From positions 370,709 to 434,708 of the forward strand of contig NZ_JAAZWC010000001.1 in the NCBI RefSeq assembly GCF_013185195.1: a stretch of DNA of 64,000 bases, given 5' to 3'. This document shows positions 8,979 through 17,834 of this stretch, one piece after another. Positions within the stretch are counted from its first letter, which is position 1; each line of letters starts with the position of its first letter. This DNA comes from Saccharibacillus qingshengii (GTDB taxonomy: Bacteria; Bacillota; Bacilli; Paenibacillales; Paenibacillaceae). The notes under the pieces are model-generated. The model did no database searches. It was not told the DNA's origin and saw only the letters and a list, made by a program, of their open reading frames with translations. Position numbers and translations under genes: made by a program.

Positions 8979-8994
8979 GCAGAACGTGTTCTGC
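8979..8994. promoter_or_regulatory. Inverted repeat upstream of the isomerase-like gene
   Basis: GCAGAAC and GTTCTGC form a perfect 7-base inverted repeat with a 2-base spacer (GT), 46 bases before the next start codon. The size suits a protein-binding site; no T run follows, so it is not a terminator. Which regulator would bind it is unknown. Confidence 0.4.
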
Positions 8995-9039
8995 TTCCGC
9001 TCCCAAACTCAATTTGTAGAAAGAACGGAGGGTTTTGTT

Positions 9040-10899
9040 ATGTTCGACAAGCTGCCGCGAAACCGGATTCACGCCGATGGATCCGACTGGGCTTGTGCGG
9101 ATCCGGGCGGGTTCCCGCCCGATTTGCAGACCGGTCACGAAGCGATAGCGGAAGCCGTTCTGGCAGCATTCCGGAACGGACAACAAAAGAAAAGCATTAT
9201 GGCGATCGATGCGACGCACGGCGCGGACCTTGCAGCGGTTATCTCCGAATTGGCGGAACGACTGGAACACCAATCGATCCGGCTGCAGGTCTATTTTACC
9301 GAAGATTATCTGTACACCGGGAGCGAACTGCGCCGGCGCTTCGATCGCCATATCACCGATAACCGGGTGTTCGGCTATAGGGCAGACGGCGTCTCGTTCA
9401 CCGAGTATTTCCGTCCGGGAGCAGCCGCATGCTGGGCGGAAGAAATAGATACGGATCTGAAGCAGCATCTCTCCGTTCCCCAAATTTTTCTGATCTGCGG
9501 CCCCGGCGCTCGGTGGCTGGGAGGAGATCGGATCGATCTTTCGTTCTACTGTGATGTGTCCCGGGAGTATCAGCAGCAGGAACATCGGCGCTCGCTGCGC
9601 AATTTCGGCTTCTCCTGGAACCGGGACCGGACGGAAAAGTACAAAATCTGTTTGTTTCTGGAATGGCCGATCCGGGAAACTTACCGCAAACAGAATTTGA
9701 GCCGCTTCGATTACTACGTGGACCTGAACCGTCCTTCCGAGCCGGTCTTGACCGCAAGCGCGGATCTGATACGTCTGCTGGCGGAGACAGCGAAACAACC
9801 TTTTCGCGTCAAGCCGTTTTTCGCACCCGGGGTATGGGGCGGGCAGTATCTGAAGCAGCTGTGCGGACTGCCTTCGGAATGGGAGAACTGCGCCTGGAGC
9901 TTCGAGCCGATCGCGCCCGAGAATACGATTCTGCTGGAGTATCGGGACCGGACGATCGAAGTTCCTTTTTCGCTGCTGCTGGGGTGTGAGCACCGGGCCG
10001 TGATGGGAGATCGGATCGCTGCGTTGTTCGGCGATTATTTCCCGATCCGCTTCGACTATCTGGACACCATGGACGGCGGCGATCTCTCCTGCCAGGTCCA
10101 TCCCAAGCCTTCGTATATCGAAGACACCTTCAACGAAAAGATGGCGCAGCAGGAATCCTATTACATTATGCAGCGGCGCAGCGGCGCAAAAGTATATCTG
10201 GGGTTGAAAGACGACACTTCACCGGAGGAGTTTCTGGAAGCGGCCAAGCAGTCCCACGAAACGGATCAGCCTCTCGCCTTCGAATCCTATGTCAACGCCT
10301 ACGATTCGGAGAAAGGCGCTCTGTACCTCGTCCCGCCGGAAACCATCCATTGTGCGGGTAAAAACAACCTCGTGCTGGAAATTTCTTCGACGACCTGGTG
10401 GTTTACTTTCAAGATTTACGATTACATGCGCCGGGATCTGGACGGGAAGCCGCGCCCGCTCAATCTTGAACATGCCAAACACAATGTACAAGGTTCCCTT
10501 TCCGAAAAAGAAGCCCGTACACAGCTTATTCCTCTTCCCCGGCTCATCGGGCGTCAGGGAAACAACAAGGAACATCTGCTGGGCGAGCACGACGAACTGC
10601 TGTTCAGCGTAAAGCGTATTTCCCTCGTCGATCATTGGGAAGACGATACCAACGGCGAATTCGTCATGTACAACTTGGTCGAAGGCGAAAGCGTCCGCCT
10701 TGTCCCGCTGTCTTCGCCTGCCGGCACCCTGGAGTTTGGCTACGCCGAAAGCTGTATTGTTCCGGCCTCCGTCGGGGCATACCGGCTCGAGAATACGGGA
10801 AACACCCCTTGCAAGCTGGTCAAAGCGGGCGTTGCGGCCCATTGGCAGACACCGCTGCTGCCTCACGGATGGCTGCCAAACCGGACGGAGCAGCAATGA
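9040..10899 (+). CDS. Two-domain class I mannose-6-phosphate isomerase-like protein
   Basis: 619 residues. The C-terminal part (from about residue 255, KPFFAPGVWGGQYL) is a type I phosphomannose isomerase: GGDLSCQVHP (about residues 347-355) supplies the Gln and His metal ligands and LVPPETIHCAGKNN a further His. This would convert mannose-6-phosphate to fructose-6-phosphate. The N-terminal 250 residues are not part of classical ManA (about 300-390 residues in all); segments such as KKSIMAIDATHGADLAAVISEL and ICGPGARWLGGDRIDLSFY suggest a degenerate nucleotide-kinase-like fold, which is inference. The frame is open far upstream into the AraC gene, but ACGGAGGG lies 8 bases before the ATG at 9040. 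Its stop overlaps the next start (ATGA), so it is coupled to the ROK/mannosidase frame. Confidence 0.85.
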   Translation: MFDKLPRNRIHADGSDWACADPGGFPPDLQTGHEAIAEAVLAAFRNGQQKKSIMAIDATHGADLAAVISELAERLEHQSIRLQVYFTEDYLYTGSELRRRFDRHITDNRVFGYRADGVSFTEYFRPGAAACWAEEIDTDLKQHLSVPQIFLICGPGARWLGGDRIDLSFYCDVSREYQQQEHRRSLRNFGFSWNRDRTEKYKICLFLEWPIRETYRKQNLSRFDYYVDLNRPSEPVLTASADLIRLLAETAKQPFRVKPFFAPGVWGGQYLKQLCGLPSEWENCAWSFEPIAPENTILLEYRDRTIEVPFSLLLGCEHRAVMGDRIAALFGDYFPIRFDYLDTMDGGDLSCQVHPKPSYIEDTFNEKMAQQESYYIMQRRSGAKVYLGLKDDTSPEEFLEAAKQSHETDQPLAFESYVNAYDSEKGALYLVPPETIHCAGKNNLVLEISSTTWWFTFKIYDYMRRDLDGKPRPLNLEHAKHNVQGSLSEKEARTQLIPLPRLIGRQGNNKEHLLGEHDELLFSVKRISLVDHWEDDTNGEFVMYNLVEGESVRLVPLSSPAGTLEFGYAESCIVPASVGAYRLENTGNTPCKLVKAGVAAHWQTPLLPHGWLPNRTEQQ

Positions 10900-13800
10900 A
10901 TCGCCCGGAGCGGACGGCTGCCTCCCCTCGGTCTGCAAGCCCTGAATCCGCGCCGGACTCCGTTACGCTGGCGCTTGATGCGGGAGGCACGGAACTGAAA
11001 TGCGCGGTTGTCGTACGAGGAATCCCCGTGAGCGAAACGATCCATGCCCGGCCTTCCCGTTCCGGTGAAGAATCCGCTGTAATCGTATCCGGTTTCGCGG
11101 CCGCCTGTATCGAACTGCTGGATCGGTATACCGCCCAAGCGGGTCTTCTGCCTATCGCTACGAACCTGCGTGTCGGCTTTGCTTTTCCCGGGCCTTTCGA
11201 TTATTCCGCCGGGGTGGCGCTGCTGCGAAATCTGGGCAAGTACGAGAGTCTTTACGGGATCAACATACGCGAGGCGCTGCGAAGCGAGTTTATTCGTCTG
11301 GCTCGACACGGACAACGCTATGCCGCTCAACTTGCGCAGGCCGAGATTCGTTTTGCCAATGATGCTCTTCTGTTCGGACTCGGTATCGGACGTCGATACC
11401 CGAGAGAACGCCTGCTGTGCTTGACGCTTGGTACGGGTCTGGGCTCGGCCTTTGTCGAGAACGGCCGTCCGGCCGCAGGTCCGTGCGTTCCTCCGGACGG
11501 TTATCTCTATCCGCAGCCTTACCGCGGTCGAACGGCGGACGAACAGTTCGGCCGGCAGGGTATTCTGCGCCTCGCTCGAGAATTCGGTGTCGACCCGGGC
11601 GGAGATCTCAAGCATTTCGCCGAGAACGCCTACACGGGAGACCTTCGGGCTGCCGCCGTTTTCTCCGAATACGGACACCGGTTAAGCGAATTCCTGGCTC
11701 CCCATATCGCTTCTTTTCGTCCCCATCGCCTGATTCTGGGCGGTCAAATCTCGAAAAGCGCCGACCTGTTCAACGCTCCGCTGCAGGAACCGATGCAACG
11801 TGTAAGCGGTCTCTTGGAGACGAGCGACCGTGCCCTGACCTCTACCTTTCAGGGAATCGAAGCTTTGTTCGAAGATTCCGAAGATTCTCTGCCTTCTGCT
11901 GATAAAAAACGTGCAAGTCCCGACCGGGTCCACAAAGAAAGGACGATGACTGTGAATGCTACCTTGCAAAACCATCCGCAACCTCTGCCGAAACGAACAT
12001 GGACCGTCTGTGTGATTCATCATTCGCACACCGATATCGGCTACACGGAACGCCAGGAGAAAATCGAACGTTTCCAGATCGACTTTATCCGTCAAGCGCT
12101 TGGAATTCTGGAAAAAACTAAAGAAGGCGGGCAGTCGGACGACGAAAAATTCCGCTGGACCTGCGAAACGTTCTGGGCCGTCGAACGGTTTCTGGAACAG
12201 GCTTCGCCCGAAGAACGCGAGCAGTTCGCTCAGGCCGTCCGCGGCGGGCAGATCGAACTGTCCGGTACTTATCTGAACATGACGGAACTGCCGGATTATC
12301 CGCTGCTGCGCCATATCCACAGCAGAGCGGTTGCCTACGCGGCTTCTATCGGACATACGGTCGACTCGGCCATGACGGCGGACATCAACGGTTATGGTTG
12401 GGGTTATGCGCGCAGCCTGCTGGAAAACGGAATCAAACATCTATTCAGCTGCGTTCATACCCATCACGGCATGTTTCCTCTGGGCCGCAAGCAGACGCCA
12501 TTATGGTGGGAAGCCTCCTCGGGAGAACGGCTGCTGGTCTGGAACGGCGAACACTACATGTTCGGAAACGAGCTGGGTCTGTGTCCGGGTGCGCTGGGCA
12601 AATACGTGATCCGGGACGAATTCGATCATGCCTCGATCGATGAGAGACATGACGAAATCGCCCGTGTCCGGATGCTGCGTTATCTGTGCAAGCTCGAGGA
12701 AGAAGGGTACCCATACGATTTCGTACCGGTCATGCTCTCGGGCCTGGGCACGGACAATGCTCCGCCCAACGAACGCATCCCTGGCTTTATCCGCAGCTGG
12801 AACGAACAATACGGCGAAACGATCCGTATCGAAATGACCGGCCTGCACGATTTTTTCGAGCGTCTCAAGCGCGAAGATACCAGCGGCCTGCCTGTCCACA
12901 GAGGAGATTGGCCGGACTGGTGGTCCGACGGTACGGCGTCCACGGCTATGCATACCCAAATCTTCCGCGATGCCCAGCGTGTGCTTAGACAAGCGGAACA
13001 TCTAGACCCCGATCGGGTCGTCCTTGCCAAGACCGAGATCGACAAGATTCTGCAGCCTCTTATTCTGTATGCCGAACATACGTGGGGCTACCATTCTTCC
13101 ATTTCCGAGCCGTGGCATCCGAACGTACAGCTGCTGGAAGTCCGGAAGCTGGCTAATGCCGCAGAAGCAAGCCGCCTCGCCTATGGAGCGCTGGACAAAG
13201 TTCTTGCCGCCCAAGGTGCCGCCTCTCTTTCTCCCGAACGGATGCTTCGCTACCGGGTGATTAATACCGCACCGGTCGCTTCCCGGCAGTTGGCCGCTCT
13301 GCAGTTGGACGGATGGGAGCCCGCTCTGCTGGCCGGCGGTTTCGATATCGTACACGAACAGACAGGCCGGAAACTGGACTGGCAGCAGACTCATCCGCAG
13401 TTAATGAATGTAGATATCGCTTTGGAAGCCGGAGAAGACGCTCTGCTCCATATTGTTCCCCGCCCCCCAAAAAACGAAGCGGCCGGAATCACGACGTCCA
13501 ACACCCGGCTGATCGGAAGCGACCGGATTTCCGATATGGAAGACCTATATCCGGATTCTGCTCCCCCTTTTCCGATTTCGATTCATGAACAGGGGATCGA
13601 GTCTCCGTTTTGCCGAATCGAATGGAAACAAGGGCAGGGTATCGTCTCGTGGCGCAATCTTCCGACCGGAGAGGAGCGGCTGAAAGCCGGCAGCCCCCAC
13701 GGCGCTTTCACGCCTGTGTACGAAGTGACCTCTGTAGAAAATCCGCGGAATGCAAGAGAGGTATGGACCTCCCGAAGCCAAATGGGCCGCAATCGCAAAG

Positions 13801-14441
13801 GCCCGGATGTCCATCGCTCCGCCGGCCGTCTGATACGGGTCAAGACGCTGGAAAACGGACCGCTCCAAGCGACCTTGGAGCTGCAGTACGAGGTGGAAGG
13901 CATGAGTTCGTATCACCTTTTCCTCAAGGTATACGCCACGATAAATCGGGTCGATGTCGCGGTCCGACTGCACAAAGACAGCGTGTGGATGTCCGAAAAC
14001 GTCTATATCGCCCTGCCGTTTACCGGCGGAAGCGCAGCCCCGGACAGGCTGTACGCGGACAAAGCAGGGGAATGGATTCGTCCCTGGAAAGATCAGCTTC
14101 CGGGAACCTGCCTGGATTATACATGCGTGCAGAACGGTTTGGCCTGGGTCGGCGAAGCTTCGGATTCGCTTCTGATCAGTATGCCGGATACGCCGCTGGT
14201 ACAGCTGGGCCCGCTCGAATACGGCCGACGTCTGGTGCACACCCAACAGCCGGCCGAAGCGCAGCCCCTTCCGTATTCCTGGCCGTTGACGAACTACTGG
14301 GAAACCAATTTCAAGGCGACGCTTGGCGGATTCTATGAATTCCGTTACTCGGTGGCCGCAGGAGAATCGGCGGATACCGCGGGCCTCGCCCATGAGCTTC
14401 AGGCCCTTAATGACGGATTTATCGTCACTCGCATGAAGTAG
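10896..14441 (+). CDS. ROK-family sugar kinase fused in frame to a GH38-like (DUF5054-type) mannosidase
   Basis: One uninterrupted frame of 1181 codons. Residues about 22-325 are a ROK protein: LALDAGGTELK is the phosphate-binding motif, FANDALLFGLG contains the catalytic Asp (about 155), and LTLGTGLGSAFVENG follows. The ROK zinc motif CxCGxxGC is absent. A polar linker (about 326-350) leads into a GH38-like region starting TWTVCVIHHSHTDIGYT with the metal-site His/Asp and TADINGYGWGYARSLL. The start at 10896 follows GACGGAG and overlaps the isomerase stop. A second ribosome-binding site (AAAGGA, ending at 11943) precedes an ATG at 11946 and, with better spacing, a GTG at 11952, so the mannosidase may also be made alone. 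With the isomerase, it could release, phosphorylate and isomerise mannose. Confidence 0.82.
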   Translation: MNRPERTAASPRSASPESAPDSVTLALDAGGTELKCAVVVRGIPVSETIHARPSRSGEESAVIVSGFAAACIELLDRYTAQAGLLPIATNLRVGFAFPGPFDYSAGVALLRNLGKYESLYGINIREALRSEFIRLARHGQRYAAQLAQAEIRFANDALLFGLGIGRRYPRERLLCLTLGTGLGSAFVENGRPAAGPCVPPDGYLYPQPYRGRTADEQFGRQGILRLAREFGVDPGGDLKHFAENAYTGDLRAAAVFSEYGHRLSEFLAPHIASFRPHRLILGGQISKSADLFNAPLQEPMQRVSGLLETSDRALTSTFQGIEALFEDSEDSLPSADKKRASPDRVHKERTMTVNATLQNHPQPLPKRTWTVCVIHHSHTDIGYTERQEKIERFQIDFIRQALGILEKTKEGGQSDDEKFRWTCETFWAVERFLEQASPEEREQFAQAVRGGQIELSGTYLNMTELPDYPLLRHIHSRAVAYAASIGHTVDSAMTADINGYGWGYARSLLENGIKHLFSCVHTHHGMFPLGRKQTPLWWEASSGERLLVWNGEHYMFGNELGLCPGALGKYVIRDEFDHASIDERHDEIARVRMLRYLCKLEEEGYPYDFVPVMLSGLGTDNAPPNERIPGFIRSWNEQYGETIRIEMTGLHDFFERLKREDTSGLPVHRGDWPDWWSDGTASTAMHTQIFRDAQRVLRQAEHLDPDRVVLAKTEIDKILQPLILYAEHTWGYHSSISEPWHPNVQLLEVRKLANAAEASRLAYGALDKVLAAQGAASLSPERMLRYRVINTAPVASRQLAALQLDGWEPALLAGGFDIVHEQTGRKLDWQQTHPQLMNVDIALEAGEDALLHIVPRPPKNEAAGITTSNTRLIGSDRISDMEDLYPDSAPPFPISIHEQGIESPFCRIEWKQGQGIVSWRNLPTGEERLKAGSPHGAFTPVYEVTSVENPRNAREVWTSRSQMGRNRKGPDVHRSAGRLIRVKTLENGPLQATLELQYEVEGMSSYHLFLKVYATINRVDVAVRLHKDSVWMSENVYIALPFTGGSAAPDRLYADKAGEWIRPWKDQLPGTCLDYTCVQNGLAWVGEASDSLLISMPDTPLVQLGPLEYGRRLVHTQQPAEAQPLPYSWPLTNYWETNFKATLGGFYEFRYSVAAGESADTAGLAHELQALNDGFIVTRMK

Positions 14442-14469
14442 CGGGTATTCGCCCCGTTTCCCCGCAGCG

Positions 14470-14503
14470 AAGAAGGTCCGAGCAGGCTCGGACCTTCTTT
14501 TTC
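14470..14503 (+). terminator. Intrinsic terminator after the ROK/mannosidase gene
   Basis: A 13-base perfect stem (AAGAAGGTCCGAG with CTCGGACCTTCTT) and a 4-base loop, running into TTTTTC. It lies 29 bases after the stop codon and ends the plus-strand operon. Confidence 0.93.
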
Positions 14504-14536
14504 ATTCCCCGGTGTTCGCTTGGTCTTCCCGATCGT

Positions 14537-15412
14537 TCAGGTTCGAAATACCGAATATCTCTTCCGGTATTCGCCGGGCGTCAGCGACGTTTCGCGCTTG
14601 AACAAACGGGCGAAATAGTTGGCGTCGCGGAATCCGCATTGTTCGGCCAGCCTGCCAAGTGTATCGTCGGAATGCGCAAGCAGGCGTTTGGCGCGTTCAA
14701 TCTGCAGATGATGCCGGTAAGAGAGCGGACTCATCCCGGTGTACTGTTTGAGGCAGCGGGAAAGGTAATCGAAATGATAATGCAGATCGCGCTCCATCAC
14801 AGCCGAATCGAACGGCTGCTGAAGGCAGCGCGCCAGATAGGCCGCTGTTTCTTCGCCGAGGCGATCGGCGCGGGAGCGGCCCGGCGAGATCGATAATCCT
14901 TTTTGCAGATGAAGCAGCAGTTGACCGAACTCGACCTGAAGCTCGAAAGAGCGGGCCAGCGTCAGCGTTTCGTACACACGCAGCATGCCGTTCAGCAGCG
15001 GCCGAAGCGCCGCCAGATCGACGGCCGCATATTTCGGAAGGGCGATACTGCCGGGGCCCGGCTGCGTTTCCTGGCTTGTACGGGGCGGCAGCGGCTGTCC
15101 GGGCGCAAGCTCTTCGCTCTCCCGGATCCGGGCTGCGGCTGTTTGCCGAAAATGGATCCAATACACTTCGGTGTCGTATTCGACTGCCCGATAACCGCCA
15201 TGCCGGCGCCCCGCTTCCAGAATCAGCATCTCTCCGGGAGCGATTGCGTAGCGTTCCCCTTCTTCTTCGATATAGAGCGTCCCCGATACGCATACGATCA
15301 GATCGTAAGCTTCGAAGACCCGCTCGGCATGCCTCATCCCTTTGCGCCAAATACCGTGTCCGACGGCGGCAATCTCCGGCAGAGGCGGAATATCCAGTTC
15401 CAACACGCGCAC
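14537..15412 (-). CDS. AraC-family regulator
   Basis: 291 residues with an N-terminal cupin-type sugar-binding domain (VCVSGTLYIEEEGERYAI, PGEMLILEAGRRHGGY) and a C-terminal AraC helix-turn-helix pair (LGRLAEQCGFRDANYFARLF near the end). The start is a GTG at 15412 preceded by CGGAGGG; GTG at 15406 is an alternative. It is divergent from the glycosidase at 15582 with a 169-base shared intergenic region, so it most likely activates that gene. Confidence 0.9.
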   Translation of the reverse strand: MRVLELDIPPLPEIAAVGHGIWRKGMRHAERVFEAYDLIVCVSGTLYIEEEGERYAIAPGEMLILEAGRRHGGYRAVEYDTEVYWIHFRQTAAARIRESEELAPGQPLPPRTSQETQPGPGSIALPKYAAVDLAALRPLLNGMLRVYETLTLARSFELQVEFGQLLLHLQKGLSISPGRSRADRLGEETAAYLARCLQQPFDSAVMERDLHYHFDYLSRCLKQYTGMSPLSYRHHLQIERAKRLLAHSDDTLGRLAEQCGFRDANYFARLFKRETSLTPGEYRKRYSVFRT

Positions 15413-15581
15413 AACTTCCCTCCGTTCTGTTGAAGCTCTCGGTAAATGATGTAGAGATTGTACGATACAGAGTCGGGATTGTCAGCTTTTTTCGGCAAAA
15501 AGATCGGTTACAGTAGTAGAGATCGTACGGTTCGCCGTTTTGCCAATCTGCATCCATTTTGTTCATACAGGAGGACTTTCC

Positions 15582-17573
15582 ATGAGATTCCGTCAGGTTC
15601 ATCTCGATTTCCACACATCCGAAGCGCTGCCCGAGATCGGTAGGGACTTTTCAAAAACGCAGTTTCAGAACATGCTGAAGCTCGGCCATGTGGACTCGAT
15701 CACCGTCTTCTCCAAATGCCATCACGGCTGGGCTTACCATCCGTCCGAAGCCAACGACACCCACCCGAATCTGTCGTTTGACCTGCTCGGCGCACAGATC
15801 GAAGCGGCGCACGAGATCGGGGTCCGTACGCCGGTCTACCTCTCCGCGGGCCTCGACGAAAAGCTGGCGCGACGTCATCCGGAATGGCTGATTCGCGACC
15901 GTCAGGAACGTACCAACTGGGCCGCCGATTTTATGGAACCGGGCTACCATCAGTTCTGTATGAACACGCCTTATCTGGACATGCTGGCGGCCCAAGTTCG
16001 GGAAGTAGTCGAACGTTATGACGCGGACGGCATTTTTCTCGATATCGTCGGGGTACGCGAATGCTACTGCCAGTCCTGCGTCGCCGAAATTCGCCGCCGG
16101 GGTTCCGACCCCCGCAGTACGGAAGATATGCGCGCTCTGTGGGAAGAAACCTACTCGAAGTACGGAGCTGCCATGGACGAGGCGGTGCATACGCTCAAAC
16201 CGGAACTGCCGCTGTTCCATAATAACGGCCATATTGCGCGCGGGCGCCGGGATCTGGCTGCGTTCAATACCCATCTCGAACTGGAATCGCTGCCGACCGG
16301 CGGCTGGGGTTACGACCACTTCCCTCTGTCGGCGCGTTATGCCCAGGGACTTGGCATGGACGTGCTCGGCATGACCGGCAAGTTCCATCAATTCTGGGGC
16401 GAATTCGGCGGCTTCAAGCATCCCAATGCGCTGCGTTACGAAGCGGCACTGAATCTCGCGAACGGTGCGGGATGTTCGGTCGGGGATCAACTGCATCCGC
16501 TCGGCGAAATGGACGAAGCGACCTATGCTTTGATCGGCGAAGCCTATGCGGAAGTCGAAGCCAAAGAAGAATGGTGCCGGGACGTCTCTGCGGTCGCCGA
16601 TATTGCGCTTCTGTCCGCGGAAGCGGCCGGTTCGTTCTTCGAGAGCGGAGCCGCGGCCGAGAAAGACGCGGCCGCGGCCGACACCGGAGCGGTGCGTATT
16701 CTGCTGGAAGGACATTATCTGTTCGATGTCGTCGATACGCAGAGCGACCTGAAGCCTTACCGGATTCTGATCCTGCCGGACCGGATCGCCGTCACACCCG
16801 AACTGCAATCGAAGCTTGCCGCTTTTACGGCGGCCGGGAGCCGGATTCTGGCAACGGGGCGTTCGGGCCTGACGCCGGCAGGCGACCGGTTCGCGTTGGA
16901 CCTGGGGGCGGAATGGATCGGAGAGTCGCCGTTCAATCCCACTTATGCCCGTCCGGATTTTGAACTCGCGTCGCTGAGAAGCACTTCGTTTCTGGTCTAT
17001 GCGACAGGGTACGAGGTCGGCTTGGCGGCAGGCGGCCGTTCGCTTGGCAGCCGGCAGAATCCGTATTTCAACCGCGACCTTTTCACCTTCACTTCGCATC
17101 GCCATGCGCCTTCCCGGGGCGTAGACGTTGGACCGGGCTTTACCGAAGGGGCGGACGGATTTTATGCGGCTTGGAATCTGTTCACCGATTATGCGCGTTA
17201 TGGCAGCCTGCCGGTCAAACAGATTCTGATTCATCTGCTCGATTCCCTGCTGGAATCCACAGCCGGCGGGCGCACTGTATCCGTCAAGCTACCTGCACAG
17301 GGAATCGTCACGCTGCAGGAACAGCCGGAGGCCGACCGCCGGGTGCTGCATCTGCTGTACGCTCCTCCGATCCGCCGCGGCAAAGATACCGAAGTGATCG
17401 AGGACCTGCCGATTGTTCAGCGGACCGAGGTGACGCTTGCTGAGACGCGTACGGTCAAGCGGCTGTACCTGGCTCCGCAGCGCACGCCGCTCGATTTTGT
17501 ACAGGAGAACGGAAAAATCGCCTGCACCGTACCCGAGTGGTCATGCCATCAGATGGTGGTTGCGGAGTTCTGA
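15582..17573 (+). CDS. GHL6-type glycoside hydrolase with beta-galactosidase-trimerisation-like domain
   Basis: 663 residues. The N-terminal two thirds form a (beta/alpha)8 barrel of the hypothetical glycosyl hydrolase 6 group (RQVHLDFHTSEALPEIG, FSKCHHGWAYHPS, DGIFLDIVGVRECYCQSC); the middle resembles the beta-galactosidase trimerisation domain (RILILPDRIAVTPELQSKL), followed by a small C-terminal beta domain. Related architectures include GH151 alpha-L-fucosidases, but the substrate cannot be read from the sequence. There is no signal peptide, so it acts inside the cell. The start at 15582 is preceded by AGGAGG; a longer in-frame start at 15540 lacks one. Divergent AraC control is likely. 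Confidence 0.78.
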   Translation: MRFRQVHLDFHTSEALPEIGRDFSKTQFQNMLKLGHVDSITVFSKCHHGWAYHPSEANDTHPNLSFDLLGAQIEAAHEIGVRTPVYLSAGLDEKLARRHPEWLIRDRQERTNWAADFMEPGYHQFCMNTPYLDMLAAQVREVVERYDADGIFLDIVGVRECYCQSCVAEIRRRGSDPRSTEDMRALWEETYSKYGAAMDEAVHTLKPELPLFHNNGHIARGRRDLAAFNTHLELESLPTGGWGYDHFPLSARYAQGLGMDVLGMTGKFHQFWGEFGGFKHPNALRYEAALNLANGAGCSVGDQLHPLGEMDEATYALIGEAYAEVEAKEEWCRDVSAVADIALLSAEAAGSFFESGAAAEKDAAAADTGAVRILLEGHYLFDVVDTQSDLKPYRILILPDRIAVTPELQSKLAAFTAAGSRILATGRSGLTPAGDRFALDLGAEWIGESPFNPTYARPDFELASLRSTSFLVYATGYEVGLAAGGRSLGSRQNPYFNRDLFTFTSHRHAPSRGVDVGPGFTEGADGFYAAWNLFTDYARYGSLPVKQILIHLLDSLLESTAGGRTVSVKLPAQGIVTLQEQPEADRRVLHLLYAPPIRRGKDTEVIEDLPIVQRTEVTLAETRTVKRLYLAPQRTPLDFVQENGKIACTVPEWSCHQMVVAEF

Positions 17574-17693
17574 GGGATGGGTTGAAGCAGGAGCGCGCTG
17601 AGTGTCACTGCAGCAGGAATCTTGGGGGTGGCGAAGACGGCTAGAGCGACGATCGCAGGATTCGTTGGCATGGGGTGACGGACAGCTGCCCTG

Positions 17694-17755
17694 AAAAAAG
17701 CGCACGTCAAAACCGCTCTTTCGCCAACGTGGCGACAGAGCGGTTTTGACGTGCG
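17694..17755 (-). terminator. Long-stem intrinsic terminator of the allantoinase operon
   Basis: A 19-base perfect outer stem (17701-17719 with 17737-17755), one mismatch, then a 6-base inner stem and a 3-base loop. On the minus strand it is followed by six T (17694-17699). It lies 80 bases beyond the allantoinase stop. Confidence 0.93.
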
Positions 17756-17834
17756 GATCAAGCGGACTTCAAACGTTGGCCGAGCAGGCTGTTCCGCTTC
17801 CGGAGCGGTGTATCTTTTTTCGTATCCATATTGG

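Noticed and set aside
8377..9039. N-terminal extension of the isomerase-like frame into the AraC gene
   Set aside because: The AraC frame is the real one there; ACGGAGGG places the isomerase start at 9040 and the upstream residues have no family resemblance.
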